Shown piece after piece: positions 7,295 to 15,782 of a DNA stretch of 19,609 nucleotides. This DNA is from Lachnospiraceae bacterium (GTDB taxonomy: Bacteria; Bacillota; Clostridia; Lachnospirales; Lachnospiraceae). A model generated the notes under the pieces. That model saw only the letters and a program-made list of their open reading frames with translations. It was not told where the DNA came from and made no database searches. How positions within the stretch are numbered: the first letter of the stretch is position 1; each line of letters starts with the position of its first letter. The stretch spans positions 24,100 through 43,708 of the forward strand of contig JAJQCL010000034.1 in assembly GCA_021202715.1 (NCBI GenBank). Reading direction: 5' to 3'. The translations under genes were made by a program, and so were the position numbers.

Positions 7295-7401
7295 AAAGAG
7301 TGTCTGCGCAACGGATTTTTGCGCTTGCAGTCAGTACCGGAAAGAGAAATCAGCGCTGCATCGACACCCGGATGCAGGAATGATCGGGAGATACATATAT
7401 A

Positions 7402-10400
7402 ATGAAGAACGACAGGATGAGAATACGGAGGATGATCTGCGCGGCGGCGCTGTTTCTGCTTTTTGCGTGCGGGGCGGAGACGGTGCGGGCGGCTTCTCTG
7501 GAGCTGGGGAACTGCAGCGAGAATATACTGAACGGGGGCGTTCTGGCTTCCGACGCGTCCGGGGACGTGGTGTACTATGCCAACACGGAGAAGAACGATG
7601 CCCTCTACGCGCTGGATGGCGACACGGAGACGAAGCTCACGTCGGACGCGGCCGCGAACATCAATGTGATCGAAGACTGTGTGTATTATACGACGGCGAA
7701 GGGCTCCGGCTCGGCCGTTTACTGTTATGATGTCAGCACCGGGAAGAAGACAACCTGCTTTACCACCTCGGCGGAGATCGAGGAGATGTATGTGAGCAGT
7801 GAGCTGACCTTTTATTACCTGTCGGACGGAGATCTCTATACCCGGGAGAACGGGGCAAGCGTGCTCACGGAGGAGAGCGGGAAGATCGTCCATTTTATCC
7901 CGACCGCGTACGGCTGCATCACGGCCACCGGTTCGCTGCGGAACTATAAGCTCTATGCGGACGGGGTGCTCATCACATCGGGCGTGACCAGCTTCTATAC
8001 GGCGGACGGGTATCTCCTTCTGGAGATCGGAAGTGACAATTATCAGGCTCGTATCCGGGACCTGTTTGACGGCGATCCGGCCTCGGCGGTGGAGGAGTAT
8101 ACTCTGGGCGACGGCGTGGACGCGGTGACCGCCCTGGCGGAGGCTCTGGAGGACGACGACTGCGAGGTCTGTGAGGAGAATGCGGAGGAGTATGCCGAGA
8201 CCGGCGTGAAGGTCGATGACATCGATGCGGTGACCTCCAGCGGCACCACCTCGATTTTGAACGATTCCTCCGTCTCTGACGGTCAGCGAAATATGGTGAA
8301 GCGGGCCAGACAGCAGCATGAGATTACCTGGACACCCCTGAAGACCATCACGGGGTGGGGAACCAGCAGCTCGACCTATTATTTTACCGCGGGAACCACC
8401 TACACGGGTCTCCCTTACGGGCAGCCGGTCTATGCCGCCTATGTTCCCTGGGATGCGACGCTCGAAGAGTTTGCCGCCGCGGTGGCGGATGTCACCAGTC
8501 TGATGTATACCAGTAAATCCTCATACAATCATACGGCGCCCTACTATTCCTGTGACTGCAGTTCTTTTGTCTCCTGGGCCTGGGGGCTTTCCTCACGGCA
8601 GACGACCCGGACGATTTCCAGCTACGCGACGAAGGTATCCAGCCAGAGCATCTACAGCGTCCAGATCGGCGACGCCTTTGTTCTGGCCGGGAGTCATGTG
8701 GTCATGGTGAGCGACGTCGGCTATGACAGCGACGGAAATATGGTCTATGTGGACATTATTGAACAGACGCCTCCCAGCACGAAGCTGACGCGCTATGGCG
8801 AGGGAGGCAGCTATACGCTGGATAAGCTCTACAGCAAATATCTGGGACGCAGCGGGACGCCGTACACGCTGTACCGCTGTAAGACCCGGGACGATGTCAC
8901 CTACACGACCTGCAGCGCTGTGCTTCTGGATGGAGAGAGCGCGGCGGGGACTGTGACTCCGAGCGCCACGACCGTGAAGCTGGTGGCCGGGAAGAGCAAG
9001 ACGCTCACTTATACGGCAACGGTGTCGGGAACCGCAAGCTGGAAGAGCTCGGATACTTCGGTGGCCAAGGTGAGCAGCAGCGGCAAGGTGACTGCCGTGG
9101 CCGTGGGCAAGGCGACCATCACCGTGACAGTCGGCGGTGCTTCTGCGAAGGTGACGGTCTACGTGAAACCGGTGACGACGACGCTCTCCTCAGCAACCGC
9201 GACGACCTCCGGCGGTATCAAGATCAAGTGGAAGGCGACGGCCGGCGCCGAGGGATATCGCGTCTATCGGAAGAATGAAGACGGGACATGGAAGAAGATC
9301 GCGGATGTTACCTCCACCAGTTATACCGATACGGGACTGACGGCGCTGACGTCGTATACCTATACGGTGCGGGCGTATGTGACGCTGGATGGGACCGTAT
9401 ATACCGGGAGCTATGACACGACAGGCGTCAGTGCGACGACGCTGATGACGGCGCCGACGCTGTCGAAGATCACAGCGGCCAGTACCACGTCCCAAAAACT
9501 GACCTGGAAGAAGGTCACCGGTGCGGAGGGTTACCGCGTTTATAAAAAGGTGAGCGGCGCGTGGAAGAGGGTGGGAACGACCACCAAGACCTCGTATACG
9601 ATCAAATCTCTGACGACGGGGACAGCCTACACCTACACGGTGCGCGCATATTATACGGAAAACGGGATCACAAAGCTGAGCAGCTATGACCAGACCGGCC
9701 TGACGGCCACCTGCTGTCCGCCTGCACCGACCCTCTCCGCGGCCACCGGTGACATCGATGGAAATATCACAGTGACCTGGAAGAAGGTCAGCGGGGTGAC
9801 CGGTTACCGGATCTACCGCAAGACCGCAGGCGGCTCCTGGAAGCGGGTCACGGCTGTGAAAGGCGCCTCGACAGTCAGCTATACGGATACCGGATTGACC
9901 TCCGGCACCACGTATTATTATACGGTGAGGGCGTACAAAAAGGTCAGCGGGAAGAATGTGTTGAGTTCTTATGACACGACGGGCGTTACGGCGACCTCTT
10001 CCTTAACGAAACCGGGGACGCCGACGCTGGTGTCGGCCGTCTGCAGCTCTTACGGGACGGTGACACTGACCTGGAAGAAAGCCAGCAACGCGGCGGGCTA
10101 TCGTATTTACCGCAAGGTGAATGGCAAATGGAAGAAGGTAGCCACTGTGAAGAAGGCCAGTACCCTGACGCATACGGAGACCGGCCTGACCTATGGAGAG
10201 AGTTACACTTACACGGTGAAGGCCTACCGCAAGGTGAACGGGAAGACGGTCTGGGGGAGCTATGACAAAACGGGGATCTCATGTACCGTGAAGGCGGCGG
10301 CTCCCACGATCCGCAGCATCGATGTCAGCACAGCCGGACAGGCGGTTGTCCGCTGGAAGTCCGTCAGCGGCGTCAGCGGCTATCGTGTATACTATAAGCT

Positions 10401-10623
10401 GGAGGACGGCAAATGGACCTCGGTGGGCAATGTCGGGAGTTCGAAGACGTCAAAGACGATCACAGGCCTTGAAGCCGGGACATATTATTTCGCGGTGCGT
10501 TCTTACTGGAAGGTCGACGGAAAGAAATATTACAGCAGCTATGCCAAGACAAAGAAAGCGCGCACCATTCAGGCGGCAGAAACTGTGGAGGCCGGGGGAA
10601 ATTCTGAAACTGTAAGCAATTGA
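7402..10623 (+). CDS. Secreted Fn3-repeat protein with NlpC/P60-like cysteine peptidase domain (1073 aa)
   Basis: An N-terminal signal peptide (basic MKNDRMRIRR, then a hydrophobic core, likely cut near residue 30 after VRA) is followed by ~220 residues of Tyr-rich repeats like the DUF5050 beta-propeller group. Residues about 300-500 form an NlpC/P60- or CHAP-like domain: the candidate nucleophile is Cys386 in CDCSSFVSWAWG and the candidate His is His432 in AGSHVVMVSD. An Ig-like Big_2 domain (~517-591) and five Fn3 domains (about 592, 683, 773, 869 and 966 to 1060) follow, most with a GYRIYRK-type strand. The expected role is cutting or remodelling peptidoglycan at the cell surface, with Ig and Fn3 modules as spacers or polymer binders. 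There is no LPXTG, SLH or choline-binding anchor. GGGAG precedes the ATG by 11 nt. The third catalytic residue was not identified with certainty. Confidence 0.88.
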   Translation: MKNDRMRIRRMICAAALFLLFACGAETVRAASLELGNCSENILNGGVLASDASGDVVYYANTEKNDALYALDGDTETKLTSDAAANINVIEDCVYYTTAKGSGSAVYCYDVSTGKKTTCFTTSAEIEEMYVSSELTFYYLSDGDLYTRENGASVLTEESGKIVHFIPTAYGCITATGSLRNYKLYADGVLITSGVTSFYTADGYLLLEIGSDNYQARIRDLFDGDPASAVEEYTLGDGVDAVTALAEALEDDDCEVCEENAEEYAETGVKVDDIDAVTSSGTTSILNDSSVSDGQRNMVKRARQQHEITWTPLKTITGWGTSSSTYYFTAGTTYTGLPYGQPVYAAYVPWDATLEEFAAAVADVTSLMYTSKSSYNHTAPYYSCDCSSFVSWAWGLSSRQTTRTISSYATKVSSQSIYSVQIGDAFVLAGSHVVMVSDVGYDSDGNMVYVDIIEQTPPSTKLTRYGEGGSYTLDKLYSKYLGRSGTPYTLYRCKTRDDVTYTTCSAVLLDGESAAGTVTPSATTVKLVAGKSKTLTYTATVSGTASWKSSDTSVAKVSSSGKVTAVAVGKATITVTVGGASAKVTVYVKPVTTTLSSATATTSGGIKIKWKATAGAEGYRVYRKNEDGTWKKIADVTSTSYTDTGLTALTSYTYTVRAYVTLDGTVYTGSYDTTGVSATTLMTAPTLSKITAASTTSQKLTWKKVTGAEGYRVYKKVSGAWKRVGTTTKTSYTIKSLTTGTAYTYTVRAYYTENGITKLSSYDQTGLTATCCPPAPTLSAATGDIDGNITVTWKKVSGVTGYRIYRKTAGGSWKRVTAVKGASTVSYTDTGLTSGTTYYYTVRAYKKVSGKNVLSSYDTTGVTATSSLTKPGTPTLVSAVCSSYGTVTLTWKKASNAAGYRIYRKVNGKWKKVATVKKASTLTHTETGLTYGESYTYTVKAYRKVNGKTVWGSYDKTGISCTVKAAAPTIRSIDVSTAGQAVVRWKSVSGVSGYRVYYKLEDGKWTSVGNVGSSKTSKTITGLEAGTYYFAVRSYWKVDGKKYYSSYAKTKKARTIQAAETVEAGGNSETVSN

Positions 10624-10648
10624 CACCGGCTGTGATTTCTGCTATGGT
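10620..10648 (+). promoter_or_regulatory. Strong promoter overlapping the upstream stop codon
   Basis: TTGACA (10620-10625) contains the TGA stop (10621-10623) of the Fn3 gene. TATGGT (10643-10648) lies 17 bp downstream with an extended -10 TG at 10640-10641. The predicted start of transcription is about 10654-10656, only 2-4 nt before the ATG at 10658, so the transcript may be nearly leaderless. Confidence 0.65.
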
Positions 10649-10657
10649 ATGTGCGTT

Positions 10658-12061
10658 ATGAAAAAAAGAGAGCAATACAAGCGTCTGGTGCGGTTCCTGC
10701 TGACTTTTCTCAACGTGGCCGTCCTGACGGGAATTTACGCATATTTCTGGTTTACGTATTATCATGAGCGGCAGATCATCGGTGTTCTTTACTTTCGTCG
10801 GGGACACTGGGCGATCCTGTTCCTGTATGCAGTGCTGATCTATTTCTTCGGTAAGGTGTACGGCGCCATGAAGGTCGGGTATCTGCGTGTGCTGGATGTT
10901 CTTCTCTCGCAGATTCTGGTAGTTGTAATTGTCAATGCGATCACCTATGTGCAGCTGGCTTTGATCGGACGCTGGTCATTTGGCGATCACCTGATGCCGA
11001 TCCTGTGGATGACGGGGTTCGACTTCATCGCGGTCTGCCTCTGGCTGGTGTTGTCGAAGGCGATCTACGCGGCGCTGTTTCCCGCGAAGGAGATCCTGCT
11101 GATCTACGGGGACCGCAGTCCCCGCAGCTTCATCAAGAAGATCGCTACCCGTCGGGATAAATATATCATCCGGGAAGCGGTCTGCATCGAAGAGCGCAGC
11201 GACGAGTATATTAAAGAAAGGATCGACCACTACAGCGCGGTGATGATCGGGGATCTCCCGGCTCAGCGGCGGAATGATTTCCTGAAATACTGCTTCGAGA
11301 GGGACGTGCTGTGCTATTCCGTACCGAAGATCTCGGACATCATGATGATGAGCTCCGAGACCATCAACCTGTTCGACACGGCGCTCCAGCTCTTCCGGAA
11401 CCGGGGGCTGTCTGCGGAGCAGCGTCTGGTGAAGAGGGCCATGGATATCGTCCTCTCTCTGCTCATGCTCGCCGTGGCGTCGCCCTTTATGCTGGTGATT
11501 GCCCTTTTGATCAAGGGGTATGACGGAGGACCTGTCTTCTATCGGCAGGATCGTCTGACCCGCGGCGGCGAGGTGTTTCAGATCTATAAGTTCCGCAGTA
11601 TGGTCGTGGATTCGGAATCCAGAGGGGCCAGGCTCTACGCCCGCGGCGACGCGCGCATCACGCCGGTGGGGCATGTGATCCGCAACCTGCACCTGGACGA
11701 GCTGCCGCAGCTGATCAACATCCTCAAGGGAGATATGTCTCTGGTGGGCCCCCGGCCGGAGCGGCCGGAGATCGCCGCAGAGTACCGCAGAGAGATCCCG
11801 GAGTTCGACTACCGCCTGAAGGTGAAAGCCGGTCTGACCGGCTATGCGCAGGTGTATGGCAAATACAACACGACACCGTATGATAAACTGAAACTGGATC
11901 TGTATTATATCGAGAACTACTCTGTCTGGATGGATCTGAAGCTCTGTATGCTGACCTTCAAGATCTTGTTTCAGAAGGAGAATACCGAGGGCGTGGATCC
12001 CAGCCAGAAGACGGCCTCTGTCCATAGCCGCGATGGAGGTGGAGGGGAATGGAGAACGTGA
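10658..12061 (+). CDS. Polyprenyl-phosphate sugar-1-phosphate transferase (467 aa)
   Basis: This is a polyprenyl glycosylphosphotransferase of the WcaJ/WbaP type, which starts surface-polysaccharide synthesis by loading a sugar-1-phosphate onto undecaprenyl phosphate. The first ~140 residues contain about four membrane helices, a soluble Rossmann-like middle region follows, then a membrane helix (~262-285) and the catalytic domain. Visible motifs are KFRSM (311-315), the catalytic Asp-Glu pair in DELPQL (347-348), GDMSLVGPRPE (358-368) and a C-terminal AGLTGYAQVYG. Which sugar is transferred cannot be read. The ATG at 10658 is preferred over the one at 10649, which would overlap the promoter's -10 region; neither has a clear ribosome site. 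The 3' end overlaps the next gene by 13 bp. Confidence 0.93.
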   Translation: MKKREQYKRLVRFLLTFLNVAVLTGIYAYFWFTYYHERQIIGVLYFRRGHWAILFLYAVLIYFFGKVYGAMKVGYLRVLDVLLSQILVVVIVNAITYVQLALIGRWSFGDHLMPILWMTGFDFIAVCLWLVLSKAIYAALFPAKEILLIYGDRSPRSFIKKIATRRDKYIIREAVCIEERSDEYIKERIDHYSAVMIGDLPAQRRNDFLKYCFERDVLCYSVPKISDIMMMSSETINLFDTALQLFRNRGLSAEQRLVKRAMDIVLSLLMLAVASPFMLVIALLIKGYDGGPVFYRQDRLTRGGEVFQIYKFRSMVVDSESRGARLYARGDARITPVGHVIRNLHLDELPQLINILKGDMSLVGPRPERPEIAAEYRREIPEFDYRLKVKAGLTGYAQVYGKYNTTPYDKLKLDLYYIENYSVWMDLKLCMLTFKILFQKENTEGVDPSQKTASVHSRDGGGGEWRT

Positions 12062-12819
12062 CCGTGTCGGTGATCCTGCCGGTGCATAATGGCGCGGCGA
12101 CCATCGGCCGGGCGATCGAGTCGGCGCTGGTTCAGAAGGTCCCTCTGGAGGTCATCATCGTGGACGACGGTTCAACCGATGATCTGGGAGGGGCTCTGGC
12201 GAAATACGCGAACCTGCCGCAGTTTCGCTGTCTTCATAATGAAAAAAATCTGGGGGTTGCTGCTTCGCGGAATCGTGGCGTTGAGGCGGCCCGCGGGGAC
12301 TATATCGCGTTCCTGGATGCGGATGACTGGTGGGAGCCGGGGAAACTGGCGGCCCAGCTGCAGGTGATGCGGCGGAAAAATGTAGTCCTGAGCTGTACAG
12401 GCCGCGAACTGATGCATGCGGACGGTTCTTCCACCGGACGGAGCATCCCGGTGCAGGAACGGATCACCTACCGTGCACTGCTGTACCACAACTGCATCAA
12501 CTGCTCCTCCGTGTTGATCCGTGCGGATGTGGCACGGGAATTCCCCATGGAGCATGACGAGACCCATGAAGATTATATTATGTGGCTGCGCATTTTGAAA
12601 AAATATGGGGAGGCCGCCGGGCTTCCGCGGCCATATCTGAAATACCGCATGGCGGCAAACAGTAAATCCGGCAGCAAGCTGCACTCGGCCGGGATGACAT
12701 ACCGGGTCTACCGCTATATGGGCTACGGTCCGCTGTCGTCGCTGTTTTTTTTCGCCTCCTATGCTCTGCATGGGGTGTGGAAGTACGCCGGAGCGGGACG
12801 CCTGAGCCGGAAGGCTTAG
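12049..12819 (+). CDS. Family 2 glycosyltransferase (256 aa)
   Basis: A GT-A-fold inverting glycosyltransferase. The N-terminus has VSVILPVHNGAATI, the nucleotide-binding VDDGSTDD (38-45), a conserved GVAASRNRGV segment (69-78), and the DxD-type metal motif LDADDWW (89-95). An acidic EDYIMWLRILKKYG segment, typical of the catalytic-base region, lies near residues 178-191. The C-terminal ~35 residues contain an amphipathic or hydrophobic stretch (LSSLFFFASYALHGVW) that may sit on the membrane. It most likely adds a sugar to the lipid-linked product of the preceding transferase. The gene overlaps that one by 13 bp and has a GGAGG site, so the two are translationally linked. Donor and acceptor are unknown. 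No flippase, polymerase or further glycosyltransferase is in the window, so the pathway is incomplete here. Confidence 0.93.
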   Translation: MENVTVSVILPVHNGAATIGRAIESALVQKVPLEVIIVDDGSTDDLGGALAKYANLPQFRCLHNEKNLGVAASRNRGVEAARGDYIAFLDADDWWEPGKLAAQLQVMRRKNVVLSCTGRELMHADGSSTGRSIPVQERITYRALLYHNCINCSSVLIRADVAREFPMEHDETHEDYIMWLRILKKYGEAAGLPRPYLKYRMAANSKSGSKLHSAGMTYRVYRYMGYGPLSSLFFFASYALHGVWKYAGAGRLSRKA

Positions 12820-12835
12820 AGGAAGGATGGGATCA

Positions 12836-15211
12836 ATGAATCATCAAGGAAATGAGAAGGGATTACGGTGTCTTCTGCTGCTGCTCCTGACGGTCGTGTG
12901 CCTGCTGACCGGAGGAAAGACGGTGCAGGCGGCCGGAGAGATGAGCATGCAGGGAGAAACCTCCATGTACGTCGGCGGAACGCAGACGGTTTCTCTTTCG
13001 GGTGCCCCTGAGGATCTGCCGGAGGGAACGGATTTTGTCTGGACATCATCGAATGAGAAGGCTGTGACCGTGACGGGCAATGAGGAGACGGCCACTCTGC
13101 AGGCGGTGGGGGTTGGTAAGGCGACGATCACGGCCTCTGTGACAGTCAATGAAACGTCCTACAGTGCGTCTCTTACCGTTTCCACCAGCCTGAGCACAGT
13201 GAAACTCGGGAAAGCGACCGCGGCAGGTCTGGATTCGATTACAGTGACCTGGACCTCAGTGGATGGCGCCGAAGGTTACCGAATCTACCGCAAGAAATCC
13301 GGCGCTACTTCTTATAAGAAGGTAGGCGAGGTATCGGGACAGTCCACAGCGAGCTTCACGGACACCAGCTGTAAGGCGGGCGTTACCTATTATTATACAG
13401 TCAAAGCGTATGCCACGAATACGTCTTCCGGGAAGACGGTGACGAGCGGCTTTGACGAAAATGGCGTCAGCACGACGACCAACAAATTCAAACCGGTGCT
13501 CAAGAGCATCAAGGTGGTTTCCAGCAGTTCCATCAAGATCACCTGGAAGAAGGTCAGCGGCGCGGACAGCTATCGGGTCTATCGCAAGACCGGCAGCGGC
13601 GAGTGGAAGACCGTCAAGAAAAGTACGACAAAGGCCAGTTATACAGATACCGGGCTGACCTGCGGAACGACCTATACTTACACGGTACGGGCCTACAGCG
13701 GCAGCGAGAGATCCTCGTACGATTCGACCGGTCTCTCTCTTCAGGCGGCGCCCGTGGCGCCCACGCTGACGAGCACCGTGACGAAGGGCAAGACGAGTCT
13801 GCAGATCAACTGGGAGAGCGTAGAGGGTGCGGACGGCTACCGCATTTACCGGAAGGACAGCAATGGCAAGTGGCAGAAGCTGAAGACTTTGAAGGATGTC
13901 AGCTATACGGACACCACGGTGGAGTATAAGACCAGTTACACTTATACGGTGAAGGCTTATGCCAAGGTCAATGGCCAGACAGTGTGGAGCTCGTATGATA
14001 CGGAGGGAATCACCGGAAAGACGGTGTCCGCGAGCTCGCTGAAGTCGACCATCGGCACTCCGAAACTGGTGAGTGCCAAGGGGACTTCCTACAGCAAGAT
14101 CACCGTGACCTGGAAAGCAGTCTCCGGTGCGGATGGCTATGTCGTGTACCGCAAGACCTCCAGCGGCTCCTGGAAGTCCGTTAAGGTCATCAAAGATGCC
14201 GACACGCTGACCTATACAGATAAGAAACTTACCTTCGGCGTGGATTATACCTATACGGTGCGCGCCTATGTCAATTATGACGATTCCCGGGTCAAGGGGA
14301 GTTATGATAAGAGCGGCGTGACGGGTACGCCGAAGCTGGCGGCGCCGACACTGAAGAGCGCGACCGCGAACGGCACGGCGAAAATTGTCCTGAAATGGGA
14401 GTCCGTCTCCGGGGCCAGCGGTTACCGCATCTACCGCAAGACGTCGGATGGAAACTGGAGCAAGCTGAAGACGCTGAGCGGCAAGGTGACCAGTTACACG
14501 GATACCAGTATTAAGGTCAATACAACCTATTACTATACGGTGCGGGCCTACCGCACGGTGAGCGGCAAGAAGGTTCTGGGCAATTACGATAAGACAGGGA
14601 TTTCCGCCAAATCCAAGGTCACCTATAAGTACAAGAACGGGCTCAAGCTGTATTATGACAGCAATGGAAATCTGATCACGGATGTGGAGGAGATCATCGG
14701 CGCGCAGGATTCCTATTATATCAAGGTGAACAAATCGCAGAACGTTGTAACTGTTTACGCCAAAGACGACGACGGCCAATATGTGGTTCCGGTGAAGTCC
14801 TTTGTCTGCTCGACCGGAAGCTCGACCCCTTCGGGTACCTTCACGACGCCGTCCAAGTACCGGTGGCATGAGCTGATGGGACCCAGTTGGGGACAGTGGT
14901 GTACGCGGATCACCGGCGGCGTGTTGTTCCACTCGGTATTTTACAACAGCTACAATGATAACATGTCTCTGTCTGTCAGCGCGTACAACAAGCTGGGAAC
15001 CACCTGTTCCCACGGCTGCGTGCGTCTGACCGCCGGGGACGCCAAGTGGATCTACGACAACTGCAAGCTGGGCACTAAGGTGACCATTTACAGCAGCAGT
15101 ACGGCCGGTCCCTTCGGCAAACCGAGCGCCTACAAGCTCTCCTCGAGCCATACCTGGGATCCCACAGACCCCACAGCGTATTACAAATGCAAAGCGAATG
15201 GCTGCCACTAA
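12836..15211 (+). CDS. Secreted Fn3-repeat L,D-transpeptidase, YkuD family (791 aa)
   Basis: A signal peptide (hydrophobic LLLLLLTVVCLL, cut near VQA-A at ~32) is followed by an Ig-like Big_2 domain (~36-118), five Fn3 domains starting near 120, 218, 304, 400 and 501, and a C-terminal YkuD domain (~600-755). The YkuD catalytic signature is complete: His699 in FHSVFYN, and the SHGCVRL motif with His726 and nucleophile Cys728. Such enzymes make 3-3 cross-links in peptidoglycan or attach proteins to it, outside the cell, and are little affected by most penicillins. The last ~25 residues include a CKANGC pair of unknown use. ATG 12836 is chosen because GGAAGG lies 9 nt upstream; an in-frame ATG at 12827 directly abuts that site. 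It follows the glycosyltransferase by 16 bp and ends at a strong terminator. Confidence 0.93.
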   Translation: MNHQGNEKGLRCLLLLLLTVVCLLTGGKTVQAAGEMSMQGETSMYVGGTQTVSLSGAPEDLPEGTDFVWTSSNEKAVTVTGNEETATLQAVGVGKATITASVTVNETSYSASLTVSTSLSTVKLGKATAAGLDSITVTWTSVDGAEGYRIYRKKSGATSYKKVGEVSGQSTASFTDTSCKAGVTYYYTVKAYATNTSSGKTVTSGFDENGVSTTTNKFKPVLKSIKVVSSSSIKITWKKVSGADSYRVYRKTGSGEWKTVKKSTTKASYTDTGLTCGTTYTYTVRAYSGSERSSYDSTGLSLQAAPVAPTLTSTVTKGKTSLQINWESVEGADGYRIYRKDSNGKWQKLKTLKDVSYTDTTVEYKTSYTYTVKAYAKVNGQTVWSSYDTEGITGKTVSASSLKSTIGTPKLVSAKGTSYSKITVTWKAVSGADGYVVYRKTSSGSWKSVKVIKDADTLTYTDKKLTFGVDYTYTVRAYVNYDDSRVKGSYDKSGVTGTPKLAAPTLKSATANGTAKIVLKWESVSGASGYRIYRKTSDGNWSKLKTLSGKVTSYTDTSIKVNTTYYYTVRAYRTVSGKKVLGNYDKTGISAKSKVTYKYKNGLKLYYDSNGNLITDVEEIIGAQDSYYIKVNKSQNVVTVYAKDDDGQYVVPVKSFVCSTGSSTPSGTFTTPSKYRWHELMGPSWGQWCTRITGGVLFHSVFYNSYNDNMSLSVSAYNKLGTTCSHGCVRLTAGDAKWIYDNCKLGTKVTIYSSSTAGPFGKPSAYKLSSSHTWDPTDPTAYYKCKANGCH

Positions 15212-15224
15212 GGCAGAGACCCGG

Positions 15225-15254
15225 AAAAACGGCTTCCCGCGGGAGGCCGTTTTT
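15225..15254 (+). terminator. Intrinsic terminator after the L,D-transpeptidase
   Basis: AAAAACGGCTTCCC (15225-15238) pairs with GGGAGGCCGTTTTT (15241-15254) over 14 positions with one G-T pair, followed by a further T. It lies 13 bp after the stop codon and ends the plus-strand surface block. Confidence 0.92.
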
Positions 15255-15276
15255 TGTTACAGTAAACAGGAATTGC

Positions 15277-15306
15277 TTTACATATATATTAACCTTGTGG
15301 TAAACT
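15277..15306 (+). promoter_or_regulatory. Promoter of the Rrf2-family regulator
   Basis: TTTACA (15277-15282) and TAAACT (15301-15306) are 18 bp apart, with an extended -10 TG at 15298-15299. The start of transcription would be near 15313, about 20 nt before the ATG, leaving just enough room for the AGGAGGG ribosome site. Confidence 0.55.
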
Positions 15307-15315
15307 ATGTTAATA
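15287..15315. promoter_or_regulatory. Dyad over the -10 box, probable autoregulatory operator
   Basis: TATTAAC (15287-15293) and GTTAATA (15309-15315) are perfect 7-bp inverted arms around a 15-bp centre that holds the -10 element. The 29-bp span is similar in length to operators of the Rrf2/IscR family. Binding here would block the promoter. Confidence 0.5.
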
Positions 15316-15332
15316 GAAGAAGGAGGGTTCTT

Positions 15333-15764
15333 ATGAAAATTTCTACAAGAGGCCGATACGCAGTGCGTGTCATGCTTGATCTGGCGGAGCACGACAATGG
15401 AACCTTTATCCCTCTGATGGATATCGCGAAGCGGCAGGAGATCTCCGAAAAATATCTGGAGTCCATCGTCTCCACACTCAGCAAAAACCACTTCGTCGTC
15501 TCTCTGCGGGGGAAGGGCGGAGGATACCGCCTGGCGCGCCGCCCGGAGGAATATACAATCGGAAGTATTTTAAAGGTGACCGAAGGGTCTCTGGCGCCGG
15601 TGGCCTGCCTGGAGGAGGAACGCAACAGCTGTCCGCGGATGGCCGAGTGTAAGACTCTGAAACTGTGGGAGGACTTCGACCGGCTGGTGGATGACTACTT
15701 TGAAGGAATCACCCTGGCCGACCTGGAGAATCCGAATCTCGGCGCGGATAACTATGTGATTTGA
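15333..15764 (+). CDS. Rrf2-family transcriptional regulator, IscR-like (143 aa)
   Basis: The start MKISTRGRYAVRVMLDLA is the classic Rrf2 N-terminus. A winged helix follows, with recognition region ISEKYLESIVSTL and wing VVSLRGKGGGYRLAR. Three cysteines, Cys92, Cys100 and Cys106 (C-x7-C-x5-C), occupy the place of the IscR/NsrR iron-sulfur ligands, so an FeS-sensing role is plausible. The ATG at 15333 has AGGAGGG at 15321-15327; the longer upstream frame is discounted because it would run back through the terminator. In many clostridia such a gene leads a cysteine desulfurase and scaffold operon, but here the next gene is on the opposite strand, so it stands alone. Targets are not visible; the iron-sulfur-rich hydrogenase unit is a possible but unproven one. 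Confidence 0.9.
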   Translation: MKISTRGRYAVRVMLDLAEHDNGTFIPLMDIAKRQEISEKYLESIVSTLSKNHFVVSLRGKGGGYRLARRPEEYTIGSILKVTEGSLAPVACLEEERNSCPRMAECKTLKLWEDFDRLVDDYFEGITLADLENPNLGADNYVI

Positions 15765-15782
15765 GCATCGCTTCAGCACGGA

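Larger units (their letters stand above)
7060..7401. other. Divergent control region (no gene)
   Basis: This 342-bp stretch separates the minus-strand hydrogenase unit from the plus-strand surface-protein gene. It holds a minus-strand promoter at 7159-7186, a direct repeat at 7232-7264, a plus-strand promoter at 7266-7294, and a GCGCAA/TTGCGC hairpin at 7306-7324 in the plus-strand leader. A second weak plus-strand promoter-like pair, TTGACA 7127-7132 and TATATG 7149-7154 (16-bp spacing), is also present. No coding potential or recognisable riboswitch was seen. A long open frame crossing 7213 on the minus strand is a shadow of the plus-strand gene. Confidence 0.7.

Noticed and set aside
7309..7324. 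Further copy of the 1196 element at CAACGGATT
   Set aside because: Only nine bases match; chance is a sufficient explanation. The local GCGCAA/TTGCGC hairpin is noted instead.
7402..7500. Lipoprotein signal (LLFAC) at the start of the Fn3 gene
   Set aside because: Phe in the -2 place is unusual for a lipobox and a good signal-peptidase I site (VRA) lies just after. Kept only as a minor alternative.
7213..8319. 368-codon minus-strand frame crossing the divergent control region
   Set aside because: It overlaps the signal-peptide end of the Fn3 gene and two plus-strand promoter elements, with no recognisable motif.
9180..10560. Regular repeats as a CRISPR array or transposon
   Set aside because: The repeats are in-frame, diverged, about 270-290 bp long and encode Fn3 domains.
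13256..15208. Long open frame (650 codons) on the minus strand
   Set aside because: It lies opposite the L,D-transpeptidase gene, which has a signal peptide, domains and catalytic motifs. The antisense product shows no recognisable domain; long antisense frames are common in GC-rich genes with biased third positions.
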